Assembly: GCA_009377475.1 (NCBI GenBank)
Contig: WHTY01000013.1
Span: forward strand, 1-64,000
DNA from: Actinophytocola sp.
GTDB lineage: Bacteria; Actinomycetota; Actinomycetes; Mycobacteriales; Pseudonocardiaceae
Length of the DNA stretch: 64,000 nucleotides
Direction of reading: 5' to 3'
Positions 19,236-28,165 of the stretch are shown here, in pieces; the stretch's first letter is position 1, and the number at the start of each line of letters is the position of its first letter. A program made the translations under genes and the position numbers. The notes below the pieces were generated by a model. That model was not told where the DNA came from and searched no databases. It worked only from the letters and a program-made list of their open reading frames with translations.

Positions 19236-19688
19236 TCAGGGGCCGATGCCGATGCAGGGGCGGGTGCGCAGGTCGTTGACGTAGTCACCAGGCGCACCGG
19301 CGGCCTCCGCCGCGTCCGCGAGCACACCGAGATAGCGCGCCGATGGCAGCCCGCCCTCATAGGCGTCCAGCACGTACAGCCACGCGAGGACGGGACCTTC
19401 CAGCGTCTGCACCCGCAACCTGATCTTGTTGTGCAGGAACAGCTCGTCGCCTTCCCAGCGGTCGAGGCCCTTCTCGTCGGCGGCGTTGACGTCGTAGAGC
19501 ACGACGAACACCCGCGAGTCGGAGTCCTCGACGATCGTGGCCAGCGCGCCTTCCCAGCCGATGTCTTCCCCGCCGAAGGTCAGTCGCCAGCCTTCGAGCC
19601 AGCCGGTCCCCGCCATCGGCGAGTGCGGCGCACGCTCGGCCATCTGGGCAGGTTCCATGTTGGAGCCGTAGGCAGCATAGAGGGGCAC
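19236..19688 (-). CDS. Gamma-glutamylcyclotransferase-like (AIG2/GGCT) protein
   Basis: From a GTG at 19688 the 150-residue protein begins MPLYAAYGSNMEPAQM. This carries the YGSN glycine-loop signature of the gamma-glutamylcyclotransferase fold. Later come GWEGALATIVEDSDSRV, the probable catalytic Glu region LDRWEGDE, and AWLYVLDAYEGGLPS. The usual reaction releases 5-oxoproline from gamma-glutamyl peptides; the true substrate in mycothiol-making actinobacteria is not known to me. It is transcribed divergently from lpdA, with start codons 52 bases apart, so the two share a promoter region. Confidence 0.85.
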   Translation of the reverse strand: MPLYAAYGSNMEPAQMAERAPHSPMAGTGWLEGWRLTFGGEDIGWEGALATIVEDSDSRVFVVLYDVNAADEKGLDRWEGDELFLHNKIRLRVQTLEGPVLAWLYVLDAYEGGLPSARYLGVLADAAEAAGAPGDYVNDLRTRPCIGIGP

Positions 19689-19739
19689 GTCCGAGATAGT
19701 AACGTTGTCCGCGCCGTAACACAGTGAGGAGGCGACCGG

Positions 19740-21143
19740 GTGACGAGGATCGTGATCATGGGCGGCGGCCCAGCGGGCTACGAGGCGGCCTTGGTCGCGG
19801 CTCAGCACGGAGCCGATGTCACCGTCGTCGAACGCGACGGCCTCGGCGGGGCTTGCGTGCTGTATGACTGCGTGCCCTCGAAGACGTTCATCGCCTCGTC
19901 CGGCGCGCGGGCGAGCCTGCATGGCATGGCCGAGCTGGGCGTCGGTATCGACGACGACAAGGTGCGGGTCGAAAACCGCACCGTACACGGCAGAGTGAAG
20001 GGCCTTGCGCTCGCGCAGTCGGCCGACATTCGCGCGCGGGTGCAGCGCGAAGGCGTCCGGGTGATCCCGGGCACCGCGCGGTTCTGTGACCCCGAGCCCG
20101 GCCTCGCGGTGCACAAGGTCGCCGTCGCCAAAGAGGACGGCAGCGAGGAGGTGCTGACGGCGGACGTCGCCCTCATCGCGACCGGCGGGACGCCGAGGGT
20201 GCTGCCCGGCGCCGTCCCGGACGGCGAGCGCATCCTCGACTGGCGCCAGCTCTACGACCTGCCTGAGCTGCCCGAACACCTCGCCGTCATCGGTTCCGGC
20301 GTGACCGGCGCCGAGTTCGCCTCCGCCTACACCGAACTGGGCGTGAAGGTCACCGTTGTCTCCAGCCGCGACCGCATTCTGCCGCACGAGGACGCCGACG
20401 CCGCCGCCGTGCTGGAGGAGGTCTTCAGTCACCACGGCGCGACGCTGGCGAAGCGCGCCCGCGCGGACCGCGTCGAGCGCACCGACAAGGGCGTCCTGGT
20501 TCACCTGACCGACGGACGCACGATCGAGGCGAGCCACGCGCTGATGACCGTCGGGTCGGTGCCGAACACCGAGGACATCGGCCTCGACACGGTCGGCGTT
20601 GAGACGACGGACAGCGGCCACATCCCCGTCGACCGGGTGTCGCGCACCAAGGTCTCCGGCATCTACGCCGCGGGTGACTGCACCGGCGTGCTGCCGCTGG
20701 CGTCCGTGGCGAGTATGCAGGGCCGCACCGCGATGTGGCACGCGCTCGGCGAGGGCGTCAGCCCGATCAAGCTCAAGACCGTCGCCGCCAACGTGTTCAC
20801 CCATCCGGAGATCGCTGCGGTCGGCATCAATCAGTCCGCGATCGACGCCGGTGAGGTGCCCGCGCGCACGATCATGCTGCCGCTGTCCACCAACGCGCGC
20901 GCGAAGATGGAAGGCGTGCGGCACGGTTTCGTGAAGCTGTTCTGCCGCCCGGCCACCGGCGTCGTCATCGGCGGTGTCGTCGTCGCGCCGACCGCGAGTG
21001 AGCTGATCCTGCCGATCGCGCTCGCGGTGCAGCACCAGCTCACCGTGGACCAACTGGCGCTGACGTTCTCGGTGTACCCGTCGCTGTCCGGCTCGATCAC
21101 CGAGGCGGGCCGGCAGCTCATGCGTCACGACGACCTCGACTGA
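19740..21143 (+). CDS. lpdA: NAD(P)H-quinone dehydrogenase (LpdA-like flavoprotein disulfide reductase)
   Basis: The 467-residue FAD protein has the dinucleotide fold MGGGPAGYEAA at the N-terminus and the redox-active pair GGACVLYDCVPSK (Cys39, Cys44). A second NAD(P)H-binding motif (GSGVTGAEFASAYTELG) and the FAD-binding YAAGDCTGVLPLA follow. The C-terminal dimerisation domain lacks the His-Glu dyad expected of true lipoamide dehydrogenase; it reads ILPIALAVQHQLTVDQL. This matches mycobacterial LpdA (Rv3303c), which reduces quinones rather than lipoamide. The start is a GTG at 19740 with GAGGAGG about 7 bases upstream. glpD follows 122 bases downstream, as lpdA-glpD2 in mycobacteria. Confidence 0.9.
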   Translation: MTRIVIMGGGPAGYEAALVAAQHGADVTVVERDGLGGACVLYDCVPSKTFIASSGARASLHGMAELGVGIDDDKVRVENRTVHGRVKGLALAQSADIRARVQREGVRVIPGTARFCDPEPGLAVHKVAVAKEDGSEEVLTADVALIATGGTPRVLPGAVPDGERILDWRQLYDLPELPEHLAVIGSGVTGAEFASAYTELGVKVTVVSSRDRILPHEDADAAAVLEEVFSHHGATLAKRARADRVERTDKGVLVHLTDGRTIEASHALMTVGSVPNTEDIGLDTVGVETTDSGHIPVDRVSRTKVSGIYAAGDCTGVLPLASVASMQGRTAMWHALGEGVSPIKLKTVAANVFTHPEIAAVGINQSAIDAGEVPARTIMLPLSTNARAKMEGVRHGFVKLFCRPATGVVIGGVVVAPTASELILPIALAVQHQLTVDQLALTFSVYPSLSGSITEAGRQLMRHDDLD

Positions 21144-21147
21144 GCCG

Positions 21148-21168
21148 GCGAGTGGTACCAATGGTGGG
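21148..21168. repeat. Dispersed short motif with TGGTACCA core, copy 1
   Basis: GAGTGGTACCAATGGTGGG lies just after the lpdA stop. Nearly the same sequence (one base different over 21) recurs at 51609-51629. Its centre, TGGTACCA, is a perfect 8-bp palindrome. Function unknown. Confidence 0.55.
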
Positions 21169-21265
21169 CTGATTTATCCACATTGGCTCGTGATCTCCGC
21201 TGCGGGGCGGGTAGCCGGATACCGTGACACCATCGGCTGCGGCCCACGGCGAGAGGAGTGGTGTG

Positions 21266-22993
21266 GTGCCTGGTGACGGCCCGACGATCGGCCGCCTTGG
21301 TGTGGCGGAACGTGCGCACGCGTGGCAGCGCCTCAGCACGGAGGACTTCGACCTCGTCGTGATCGGTGGTGGTGTGGTGGGCGCTGGCACCGCGCTCGAC
21401 GCCGCGACCCGCGGGCTGCGCGTGGCTCTGGTGGAGGCGCGTGATCTCGCCGCGGGCACGTCGAGCCGATCGAGCAAGCTGTTCCACGGCGGGCTGCGCT
21501 ATCTCGAACAACTGGAGTTCTCGCTGGTGCGGGAGGCGCTGGCGGAACGCGAGCTGATGCTGACCCGGCTCGCGCCGCACCTGGTGAAGCCGGTCAGCTT
21601 CCTGTATCCGTTGCGCCACCGGATCTGGGAGCGGCCGTACACGGCGGCCGGGCTGTTCCTCTACGACAGCATGGGCGGCGCGCGCTCGGTGCCGGGCCAG
21701 AAACATCTCACCAAAGCGGGCGCGCTGCGGATGGTGCCCGCGCTGAAACACGACGCGCTGATCGGCGGTATCCGCTACTACGACGCCCAGGCCGACGACG
21801 CGCGCCACACCATGATGCTCGCCCGCACCGCGGCGCACTACGGCGCGGTGGTGCGGACGTCGACGCAGGTCGTGGACTTCCTGCACGAGGCGGACCGGGT
21901 GTCCGGCGTGCGGGTGCGTGACGTCGAGGACGGCCAGGAGGCCGACGTCTCCGCCGGTGCGGTGATCAACTGCACCGGCGTGTGGACCGACGAGTTACAG
22001 GGACTGTCCGGTAGCAGGGGCCGGTTCCGGGTACGGGCAAGCAAAGGCGTCCACGTCGTCGTGCCGCGCGATCGGATCGCGTCCGACTCCGGACTGATCC
22101 TGCGCACCGCGACGTCGGTGCTCTTCGTGATCCCGTGGGGCGCGCACTGGATCATCGGCACCACCGACACCGACTGGAATCTCGACCTCGCCCATCCCGC
22201 CGCGACCAAGGCAGACATCGACTACTTGCTCGACCAGGTGAACTCGGTGCTGATCACACCACTGACCCAGGACGACATCGAGGGCGTCTACGCGGGACTG
22301 CGGCCGCTGCTCGCCGGGGAGAGTGAGGAGACGTCGAAGCTGTCGCGGGAACACGCCGTCGCGCGGCCCGCGCCGGGGCTGGTCGCGATCGCGGGCGGCA
22401 AGTACACCACCTACCGGGTGATGGCCGCCGACGCCGTTGACGCCGCGGCGGTCGACCTGCCGGGCAGGGCGCAGCCGTCGATCACCGACAAGGTGCCGCT
22501 GCTCGGCGCGGACGGCTACCACGCGCTGGTCAACCAGGTGGATCACCTCGCCAGCAGACACGGGCTGCATCCGTACCGGCTGCGACATCTGCTCGACCGG
22601 TACGGCTCGCTGGTGCACGAAGTCCTCGCGCTCGCCGACGACCGGCCCGACCTGCTACGGCCGATCGGTGGCGCGCCGGACTACCTGCGTGTCGAGGCCA
22701 TATACGCGGCGAGCCACGAGGGCGCGCTGCATCTGGACGACGTCCTCGCGCGGCGGATGCGGGTGTCGATCGAGTACCCGCACCGGGGCGTTGACTGCGT
22801 TCGCGAGGTGGCGGAGTTGGTCGGCGGGGTGCTCGACTGGTCCGAGGAGACCATCGCGCGGGAGGTGGACGTCTTTCAGGCGCGAGTCGCCGCCGAGCGG
22901 GACGCGCAGGAGCAGCCGAGCGACGAAGGCGCGGACAAGCGGCGGCGTGCCGCCCCGAACGCCAGGGCAGGCATCGTCACGCCCGAGGAATGA
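21266..22993 (+). CDS. glpD: Glycerol-3-phosphate dehydrogenase (FAD, respiratory)
   Basis: This peripheral membrane flavoenzyme oxidises glycerol 3-phosphate to dihydroxyacetone phosphate and passes electrons to quinone. From a GTG at 21266 (GAGAGGAG at 21251-21258) the product is 575 residues. It has the FAD fold VVIGGGVVGAGTALDAATRG, then SSRSSKLFHGGLRYL, KPVSFLYPLR, the catalytic-domain VIPWGAHWIIGTTDTDW, GLRPLL and GGKYTTYRVMA. A C-terminal alpha-helical domain has HRGVDCVREVAELV. The frame opens at 21224, but no ribosome-binding site supports that start. The position after lpdA parallels Rv3303c-Rv3302c. The final 30 residues are charged and low in complexity. Confidence 0.93.
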   Translation: MPGDGPTIGRLGVAERAHAWQRLSTEDFDLVVIGGGVVGAGTALDAATRGLRVALVEARDLAAGTSSRSSKLFHGGLRYLEQLEFSLVREALAERELMLTRLAPHLVKPVSFLYPLRHRIWERPYTAAGLFLYDSMGGARSVPGQKHLTKAGALRMVPALKHDALIGGIRYYDAQADDARHTMMLARTAAHYGAVVRTSTQVVDFLHEADRVSGVRVRDVEDGQEADVSAGAVINCTGVWTDELQGLSGSRGRFRVRASKGVHVVVPRDRIASDSGLILRTATSVLFVIPWGAHWIIGTTDTDWNLDLAHPAATKADIDYLLDQVNSVLITPLTQDDIEGVYAGLRPLLAGESEETSKLSREHAVARPAPGLVAIAGGKYTTYRVMAADAVDAAAVDLPGRAQPSITDKVPLLGADGYHALVNQVDHLASRHGLHPYRLRHLLDRYGSLVHEVLALADDRPDLLRPIGGAPDYLRVEAIYAASHEGALHLDDVLARRMRVSIEYPHRGVDCVREVAELVGGVLDWSEETIAREVDVFQARVAAERDAQEQPSDEGADKRRRAAPNARAGIVTPEE

Positions 22994-23003
22994 GGGTGCG
23001 CGG

Positions 23004-23546
23004 TCAGCCGTGCGTTGTCCAGCGCACGAGTGCGTGGTCGTCCGTCGAGCTGTCGCGGCCGAAGCCGCAACGGCGCGCCAGTGCCATCGCCGCCGCGTTG
23101 TCCTCGGCGCAGGCGGCCTCGACCCGCGCCAGGTCGATAGCGCCGAAGCCGAACCGGAGCACGGTGCCGACCGCCGTGCTCGCGACACCCTGACCGCGCG
23201 CGTCCGGGTGGGTCCACGCCGTCAGCCGAGCCGTGGTCTGGCTGTCGCCGTCACCGCCCGCTGCGTGTGTCGGAGCGGCCAGATCCAGCCGGACTTCCCC
23301 GATCAGCGTGCCGGTGGTCAGCGCCGCGACGGCCCAGGTGTAGTGGTCGTCGTCGCGCCAGCCTGCCGCGCGCGCGTCGATGTAGGCGGTGGCGTCGCTG
23401 GGCGTCGTCACGGTGGTCGTGGGAAAGGCGGCGCGCACGGCTGGGTCGGCGAAGGCGCTCAGCAGTGCGGACCGGTCATCAAGGCGGTCGTCAGCACGGA
23501 ACTGCCGCAGGTAGTGCGTACCTGCGTTGATCTCGATCGGCTCCAC
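23004..23546 (-). CDS. GNAT-family N-acetyltransferase
   Basis: The 180-residue protein matches the RimJ/RimL-type GNAT pattern: an N-terminal receptor strand (HYLRQFRADD), the central LIGEVRLDL strand, the acetyl-CoA loop HPDARGQGVASTAVG and the late VEAACAEDNAAAMALARRCGF. Its GTG start at 23546 directly abuts the stop of the DUF1707 gene. It is therefore the third gene of a leftward unit headed by the biotin carboxylase gene, converging on glpD. The acceptor could be a ribosomal protein N-terminus, an antibiotic or a metabolite; the sequence does not decide. Confidence 0.85.
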   Translation of the reverse strand: MEPIEINAGTHYLRQFRADDRLDDRSALLSAFADPAVRAAFPTTTVTTPSDATAYIDARAAGWRDDDHYTWAVAALTTGTLIGEVRLDLAAPTHAAGGDGDSQTTARLTAWTHPDARGQGVASTAVGTVLRFGFGAIDLARVEAACAEDNAAAMALARRCGFGRDSSTDDHALVRWTTHG

Positions 23547-23972
23547 TCAGCTCCTGCCCGACCAGCATCGTCCGCTGAACACGCCCCCGATCAGCAGCAC
23601 GATCGGGATCACCACCAGCGGGACCGGAACGCGCAGCAGTATCAACGCGATGCCGACGGCGATCGCGATCGGTACGACTCCCGCCGGGAGGCCACCGGAT
23701 CGACGTCGTGGCTCGCGACGTCGCCGACGCTCCGGCCACGCCTGCCTCGGCGGGGTCGGCAGGTGGTCGCGCAGCATCGCGGGACGGGGCTCCGGCAAAT
23801 CGCTGAACAACGCGAGCAGCTCGCCGCGAGTCTTCGCTGCCGTGAGGCGCGCGGTGCGGTCGCCGTACTCATCGATGTCCAGCCTGCCGTCCCGCATGTG
23901 TGTGCCGAGAGCGTCAATCGCTTCTTCGCGCTCGGCGTCGCCAATTCGGAACTCGGGACGATCTACGGTCAC
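23547..23972 (-). CDS. DUF1707 (SHOCT-like) membrane protein
   Basis: From a GTG at 23972 the 141-residue protein begins with a DUF1707 helical domain (RIGDAEREEAIDALGTHM, GRLDIDEYGDRTARLTAAKT, ELLALFSDLPEP). An arginine-rich linker follows, then two closely spaced hydrophobic segments (VPIAIAVGIALILL, VPLVVIPIVLLIGGVF). DUF1707 proteins are abundant in actinobacteria and often membrane-tethered; the function is unknown. The gene starts 29 bases after the biotin carboxylase stop and abuts the GNAT gene. A longer start at 24059 would overlap the carboxylase gene and is less likely. Confidence 0.8.
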   Translation of the reverse strand: MTVDRPEFRIGDAEREEAIDALGTHMRDGRLDIDEYGDRTARLTAAKTRGELLALFSDLPEPRPAMLRDHLPTPPRQAWPERRRRREPRRRSGGLPAGVVPIAIAVGIALILLRVPVPLVVIPIVLLIGGVFSGRCWSGRS

Positions 23973-24001
23973 ACCTCGATGGTACGGCCTTTGGCGCGCG
24001 G

Positions 24002-25795
24002 TCAGTCCTTGATCTCGAACAGCACCGCGCCCTGGCTGACCGACGAGCCGATCTCGCACGACAAACCGGTGATCGTGCCGGACTTGTGGGCGTTGACGGG
24101 GTTCTCCATCTTCATCGCCTCGAGGACGACGACGAGCTCGCCTTCCTCCACCTGCTGGCCGTCCTCGATCGGCAGCTTGACGATGGTGCCCTGCATCGGT
24201 GCGGTGACGGCGTCGCCGGACACGGTCGCCTTCTTGCCGCCAGCACGCTTGCGAGGCTTCGCCTTCGCGGCGGCGTTGTTGCCGTTGCCGCCGCTGATCG
24301 CGAAGTCACCGGGCAGCGACACTTCGAGCCGCCTGCCGCCGACCTCGACGACGACGGTCTGCCGCTCGCCCTGGTCCTCGTCGGCGGGCTCGCCGCCGGT
24401 GAACGGCTCGACGGTGTTGTCCCACTCGGTCTCGATCCAGCGCGTGTGCACCGTGAAGGCGTCCTCTGCGGTGAACGCCGGGTCGCGCACGATCAGCCGG
24501 TGGAACGGCAACACCGTGGCCAGGCCGTCGGCGACCATCTCGTCCAGCGCGCGGCGGCTGCGCTCCAGCGCGTTCTGCCGGTCGGAGCCGGTGACGATGA
24601 GCTTCGCCAGCATCGAGTCGAACTGCCCGCCGATCACGGAGCCGTCCTCGACACCGGCGTCCACGCGCACGCCGGGGCCGCTCGGCGCGACGAACCGCGT
24701 CACGGTGCCGGGGGCGGGCAGGAAGTTGCGACCGGCGTCCTCGCCGTTGATGCGGAACTCGATCGAGTGGCCGCGCGGCTCGGGGTCGGAGGTGAACCGC
24801 AGCTTCTCACCCTTCGCGATGTGGAACTGCTCGCGGACCAGGTCGATGCCGGTGGTCTCCTCGGACACCGGGTGCTCCACCTGCAGCCGGGTGTTGACCT
24901 CGAGGAAGGAGATCGTGCCGTCCTGGCCGACCAGGTACTCGACGGTGCCAGCGCCGGAGTAGCCGGCCTCCTTGCAGATGGCCTTGGCCGACTCGTGGAT
25001 GCGGCCGCGCTGGTCGTCAGTGAGGAACGGCGCGGGTGCCTCCTCGACCAGCTTCTGGTGCCGACGTTGCAGCGAGCAGTCGCGGGTGCCGACGACGACG
25101 ACGTTGCCGTGCTTGTCGGCGAGCACCTGCGCCTCGACGTGGCGTGGCCGGTCGAGGTAGCGCTCAACGAAGCACTCGCCGCGGCCGAACGCCGAGACCG
25201 CCTCGCGGGTGGCCGACTCGAACAGTTCCGGGATCTCCTCGATGGTGCGCGCGACCTTCAGCCCACGTCCGCCGCCACCGAACGCGGCCTTGATGGCGAC
25301 CGGGACACCGTGCTCCTTGGCGAACTCGACGATCTCGTCGGCCGACTTGGCGGGGTCCTTGGTGCCGGGCACCAGCGGGGCGTTCGCACGCTCGGCGATG
25401 TGGCGGGCGGTGACCTTGTCACCGAGGTCGCGGATGGCCTGCGGTGACGGCCCGATCCAGTTCAGCCCGGCGTCGATGACGGCCTGGGCGAAGTCGGCGT
25501 TCTCGGAGAGGAAGCCGTAGCCGGGGTGCACCGCGTCGGCGCCGGAACGCTTGGCGGCGTCGAGCAGCTTGTCGAAGACCAGGTACGACTCGGCGGCCGT
25601 CTCACCGCCGAGCGCGAACGCCTCGTCGGCGAGCCGGACGAAGGGTGCGTCCCGGTCAGGGTCGGCGTAGACCGCGACAGTGGTGATTCCAGCGTCCTTG
25701 GCAGCGCGAATGACGCGGACGGCGATCTCGCCCCGGTTCGCGATCAGGATCTTGGTCAGGGACTCGGAACCGGTCGCCGATGCTGTCTCGGGCAC
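24002..25795 (-). CDS. accA3: Acyl-CoA carboxylase alpha subunit (biotin carboxylase plus BCCP)
   Basis: The 597-residue protein carboxylates its own biotin with ATP and bicarbonate and hands the carboxyl group to AccD-type subunits, yielding malonyl- or methylmalonyl-CoA. Motifs in order are [35 protein letters not shown], the ATP-grasp glycine loop [58 protein letters not shown] and the C-terminal biotinyl site EAMKM (Lys562). The GTG at 25795 has AAGGAGGT four bases upstream. By composition it resembles mycobacterial AccA3. The beta (29597) and epsilon (29351) subunits and the biotin ligase (31336) lie within 8 kb. Confidence 0.93.
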   Translation of the reverse strand: MPETASATGSESLTKILIANRGEIAVRVIRAAKDAGITTVAVYADPDRDAPFVRLADEAFALGGETAAESYLVFDKLLDAAKRSGADAVHPGYGFLSENADFAQAVIDAGLNWIGPSPQAIRDLGDKVTARHIAERANAPLVPGTKDPAKSADEIVEFAKEHGVPVAIKAAFGGGGRGLKVARTIEEIPELFESATREAVSAFGRGECFVERYLDRPRHVEAQVLADKHGNVVVVGTRDCSLQRRHQKLVEEAPAPFLTDDQRGRIHESAKAICKEAGYSGAGTVEYLVGQDGTISFLEVNTRLQVEHPVSEETTGIDLVREQFHIAKGEKLRFTSDPEPRGHSIEFRINGEDAGRNFLPAPGTVTRFVAPSGPGVRVDAGVEDGSVIGGQFDSMLAKLIVTGSDRQNALERSRRALDEMVADGLATVLPFHRLIVRDPAFTAEDAFTVHTRWIETEWDNTVEPFTGGEPADEDQGERQTVVVEVGGRRLEVSLPGDFAISGGNGNNAAAKAKPRKRAGGKKATVSGDAVTAPMQGTIVKLPIEDGQQVEEGELVVVLEAMKMENPVNAHKSGTITGLSCEIGSSVSQGAVLFEIKD

Positions 25796-26011
25796 ACCTA
25801 CCTCCTTCTCGACAGGCCGCCACGGCCTACCGGCGTCGTTGCGGGTAAACAATGGCCTTGGGGCAGTTTACGGATTCCGCGCGGCACTGCGAGGAGAGCC
25901 GCCTCACGTTTGCCGCGGGCAATTGTCATCCGTCGGCCGTGTCTCCGGCATATTTCGGACGCCGAGACTACAGTCTGTGGTCGATCGATACTGCGAGCAC
26001 AGGAGGCAGGT

Positions 26012-26719
26012 GTGGCCGTGGGGGCATCGCGGCCGGTCGTCATGACGGCCGTCGTCGCGTTCGTCGTGACCGTGGTCGCGCTCGCGTCGGCGGTTGTGCT
26101 GCGGGTACAGCGGGATGCCGTGACCGCCACCGGGCAGCTCGGACCGCCGGTCGCCGCGGCCGGTTCTGGTGACTTGACCTGCGGTGATGCGCCATGCGGG
26201 GTGCTGACCAGCCTGCCGGTCGGCGACGCGACGGTGGAGTTGCTCACGGGCGACGGCGGGGAGCACGCCACACTGCGGGTACTCACGCCGGAGTCGGACA
26301 TCGTGCTCGATACGGCGTTAGCCGAGCTCGGGGTCAAACTGACGCAACGGTCGCTGGTGTGTACGGAAGGTGACGACAGCGCATGTTTGGTGCGCGGCGA
26401 CCGGGACGGCGCGGTCGTGGGGGAGGTCTTCCTCGCGCGCGATGACAAATGGGAAGCCGTGGAACGCCCTTACGTGTCGAGTGCCGGATACGTCGATCTG
26501 GTCCCCGCTGCGGGCGCCGGTTCGCCGGAGATCGTGCTGGCGACGTACCCCACCTGCACGGGTGACGCCGAGGACTGCGCGGGCGCCGCCGTCGCGCTGC
26601 GGGTGTTCGCGCTCGACGGCACGTCGCGCGGCTGCACCCGCAGCTACCGGAGCCTCGACCGGCTGCCCGATTGGCCCGACGTCGATCTGGCCGACGACGC
26701 GCTGCGCTCGTGTGGGTGA
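26012..26719 (+). CDS. Membrane-anchored protein of unknown function
   Basis: From a GTG at 26012 (AGGAGG at 26001-26006) the 235-residue product has one N-terminal hydrophobic segment (VVMTAVVAFVVTVVALASAVVL). An extracytoplasmic domain of about 200 residues contains six or more cysteines (DLTCGDAPCG, RSLVCTEGDDSACLV, YPTCTGDAEDCAG, SRGCTRSYRS), consistent with disulfides. I do not recognise the family. It is transcribed divergently from the biotin carboxylase gene and ends just before a long hairpin shared with the convergent transglycosylase gene. Confidence 0.75.
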   Translation: MAVGASRPVVMTAVVAFVVTVVALASAVVLRVQRDAVTATGQLGPPVAAAGSGDLTCGDAPCGVLTSLPVGDATVELLTGDGGEHATLRVLTPESDIVLDTALAELGVKLTQRSLVCTEGDDSACLVRGDRDGAVVGEVFLARDDKWEAVERPYVSSAGYVDLVPAAGAGSPEIVLATYPTCTGDAEDCAGAAVALRVFALDGTSRGCTRSYRSLDRLPDWPDVDLADDALRSCG

Positions 26720-26731
26720 GGCGGGTGCTAT

Positions 26732-26774
26732 GAAGGGCTTCTTCCTTGCGTCAGGCGCAAGGAAGAAGCCCTTC
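26732..26774. terminator. Perfect 19-bp hairpin, bidirectional terminator
   Basis: GAAGGGCTTCTTCCTTGCG (26732-26750) and its exact complement (26756-26774) enclose a 5-base loop. It lies between the rightward gene ending at 26719 and the leftward gene ending at 26934, so it can serve both strands. It is closely related in sequence to the hairpins at 1591 and 45786. Confidence 0.82.
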
Positions 26775-26933
26775 GTACCACCCGGCCGCTGCGGAGTTAC
26801 GCGAGTTGGGACTTCGCCGGGTTTCTTGCTCCCAAAATCGGACATCGGGTGCGGTAGCCGGCGTGAATCTGGCAATTTCCCTGGCGAAGCGGTCATCGGG
26901 CCGCGTCACGTCGGCCTATGGTGCGTTGCCGGG

Positions 26934-27788
26934 TCAGGAGCCGTAGCCCTCGCGGAGTAGGACATCGCCGTTGGGTGTGCGGAAGTAGACCTGCCACCGG
27001 TGGTAGACGTCGAGGTAGTGCGGGTAGCGCCGCATCGCGTCGGCGTAGGCGAGGATGGCGTCGACGTAGTGGTCGCTGTGGTTGTAGGCGTAGAGCGCGG
27101 CGCGCATGTCGTCCGGCGCGCCGCTGGCGGTGAGGTAACGCGCCGCCGCGAAGATAGCGTCGCGCGGGTTGCGGATGTCGCCCCTGCCGTAGACGTCCCA
27201 GGTCGGGGGCATGAACTGCATTGGGCCCTGCGCGCCCGCGTGGCTGTCGCCGTGGATGCGGCCGAAGCGGGTCTCCACGAAGTTGATCGCCGCGAGGACC
27301 TGCCACGGCACGCCGAACTGGGCCTGTGCCGCGCGGTAGTGGCTTCGCAGTTTGGCGACGGGGAGTGGGCGAAGGATGCGCCAGTCGTCCGGTGGTCCCG
27401 CGCGTGGCGTGTTGAGCTGTCCCAACGCGGCGGCGGCGCGCAACGTGAGGTCGTACGCTGCGCGGAACCGGTGGGGAAGGTGGGTGCGGGCGGCGGTGCG
27501 CCAGCGGGGGCGGTCAGCGAGTTCGCGGTAGGCCTGCTGCTGGATACGCGCCCATCCGGTGCGGTGCTTGTTCGACGTCGTCTCGTCCGCGAGGGCGCGT
27601 TCGGCTCGGGCGAGCGTGGTGGCCAGCGTTCGCGGGGTGAGGGTGTCCGGCAGTGCTGCGGGCGGTGCGTCCGGCTGCTCGGCGGTAGATGCTGGCGACG
27701 TCGTGGTGGGCGTCGGCGCGGGGGGCTCCGCCTCGCATCCCGCGAGCGCGAGCCCGGCTATCAGCGCTGCGGCGACTGGTCGGCCCAC
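26934..27788 (-). CDS. Lytic murein transglycosylase, lipoprotein
   Basis: The 284-residue product has a lipoprotein signal (LIAGLALAGC, Cys at about 18) and a Pro/Thr-rich tether. Its SLT-like domain contains the catalytic-Glu region AINFVETRFGRIHGDS, GAQGPMQFMPPTWDVYG, RDAIFAAARYL and AALYAYNHSDHYVDAILAYADA. It should cleave the MurNAc-GlcNAc bond to form 1,6-anhydro ends in wall remodelling outside the membrane. It resembles actinobacterial membrane-bound lytic transglycosylases of the MltB/SLT type. It converges on the gene at 26012 and is divergent from the small membrane protein at 27851. Confidence 0.88.
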   Translation of the reverse strand: MGRPVAAALIAGLALAGCEAEPPAPTPTTTSPASTAEQPDAPPAALPDTLTPRTLATTLARAERALADETTSNKHRTGWARIQQQAYRELADRPRWRTAARTHLPHRFRAAYDLTLRAAAALGQLNTPRAGPPDDWRILRPLPVAKLRSHYRAAQAQFGVPWQVLAAINFVETRFGRIHGDSHAGAQGPMQFMPPTWDVYGRGDIRNPRDAIFAAARYLTASGAPDDMRAALYAYNHSDHYVDAILAYADAMRRYPHYLDVYHRWQVYFRTPNGDVLLREGYGS

Positions 27789-27850
27789 GCTTCCCCAGCG
27801 TAGGTTGGCTTCGGCGCTAGGGACAGTGGTCTGGCGGAAGGGGCGGGACT

Positions 27851-28159
27851 GTGCGACGGCGGATGTTGCGAAGCGTTGTGGCGCGGTATAGCTGGGGAAC
27901 CGGTGCGCTGGCGGTTGCCGGTGGTTACGCGGTGATCGTGACCGGCGTAGCCGTCTTCGTCGTTGTCGCGAGTTCGCTGAAGCCGGGAAGCATCGCCGGT
28001 GTGTGGCTGATGCTGGCCACCTTGCCCAGCTCGGCGCTGCTTCAGTTCATACCGGCGCAGGGGATCGCGTTTGCCCTGCTCCTCACGCTCGGCGGCTTCG
28101 CTCAGGCCTGGCTGCTCTGGATGCTCCTGCGTGGCAAGCGAGTGCTCCAGCCGCAATGA
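27851..28159 (+). CDS. Small integral membrane protein
   Basis: The 102-residue product (GTG at 27851, an AAGGGG-type ribosome site upstream) has a basic N-terminus and three hydrophobic segments: ALAVAGGYAVIVTGVAVFVVVAS, then VWLMLATLPSSALLQFI, then IAFALLLTLGGFAQAWLLWMLL. It ends with a basic tail. It resembles the short SCO4225-type membrane proteins of streptomycetes, but I am not certain of that. It ends 6 bases from the convergent maf stop, so the two have almost no intergenic space. Confidence 0.65.
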   Translation: MRRRMLRSVVARYSWGTGALAVAGGYAVIVTGVAVFVVVASSLKPGSIAGVWLMLATLPSSALLQFIPAQGIAFALLLTLGGFAQAWLLWMLLRGKRVLQPQ

Positions 28160-28165
28160 GCGCCC

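Noticed and set aside
19740..21143. Lipoamide dehydrogenase of a 2-oxoacid dehydrogenase complex
   Set aside because: The active-site cysteines are present but the C-terminal His-Glu dyad is missing and no E1/E2 genes are nearby; the LpdA quinone reductase call fits better.
22437..24962. Very long rightward open frame (841 codons)
   Set aside because: It runs antisense or out of frame through glpD, the GNAT, DUF1707 and biotin carboxylase genes; the real proteins there have clear motifs, so this is a high-GC shadow.
26732..26774. Short peptides such as MKGFFLASGARKKPF encoded by hairpin arms
   Set aside because: They arise from the perfect palindrome and recur at other hairpins; no ribosome site or codon bias supports translation.
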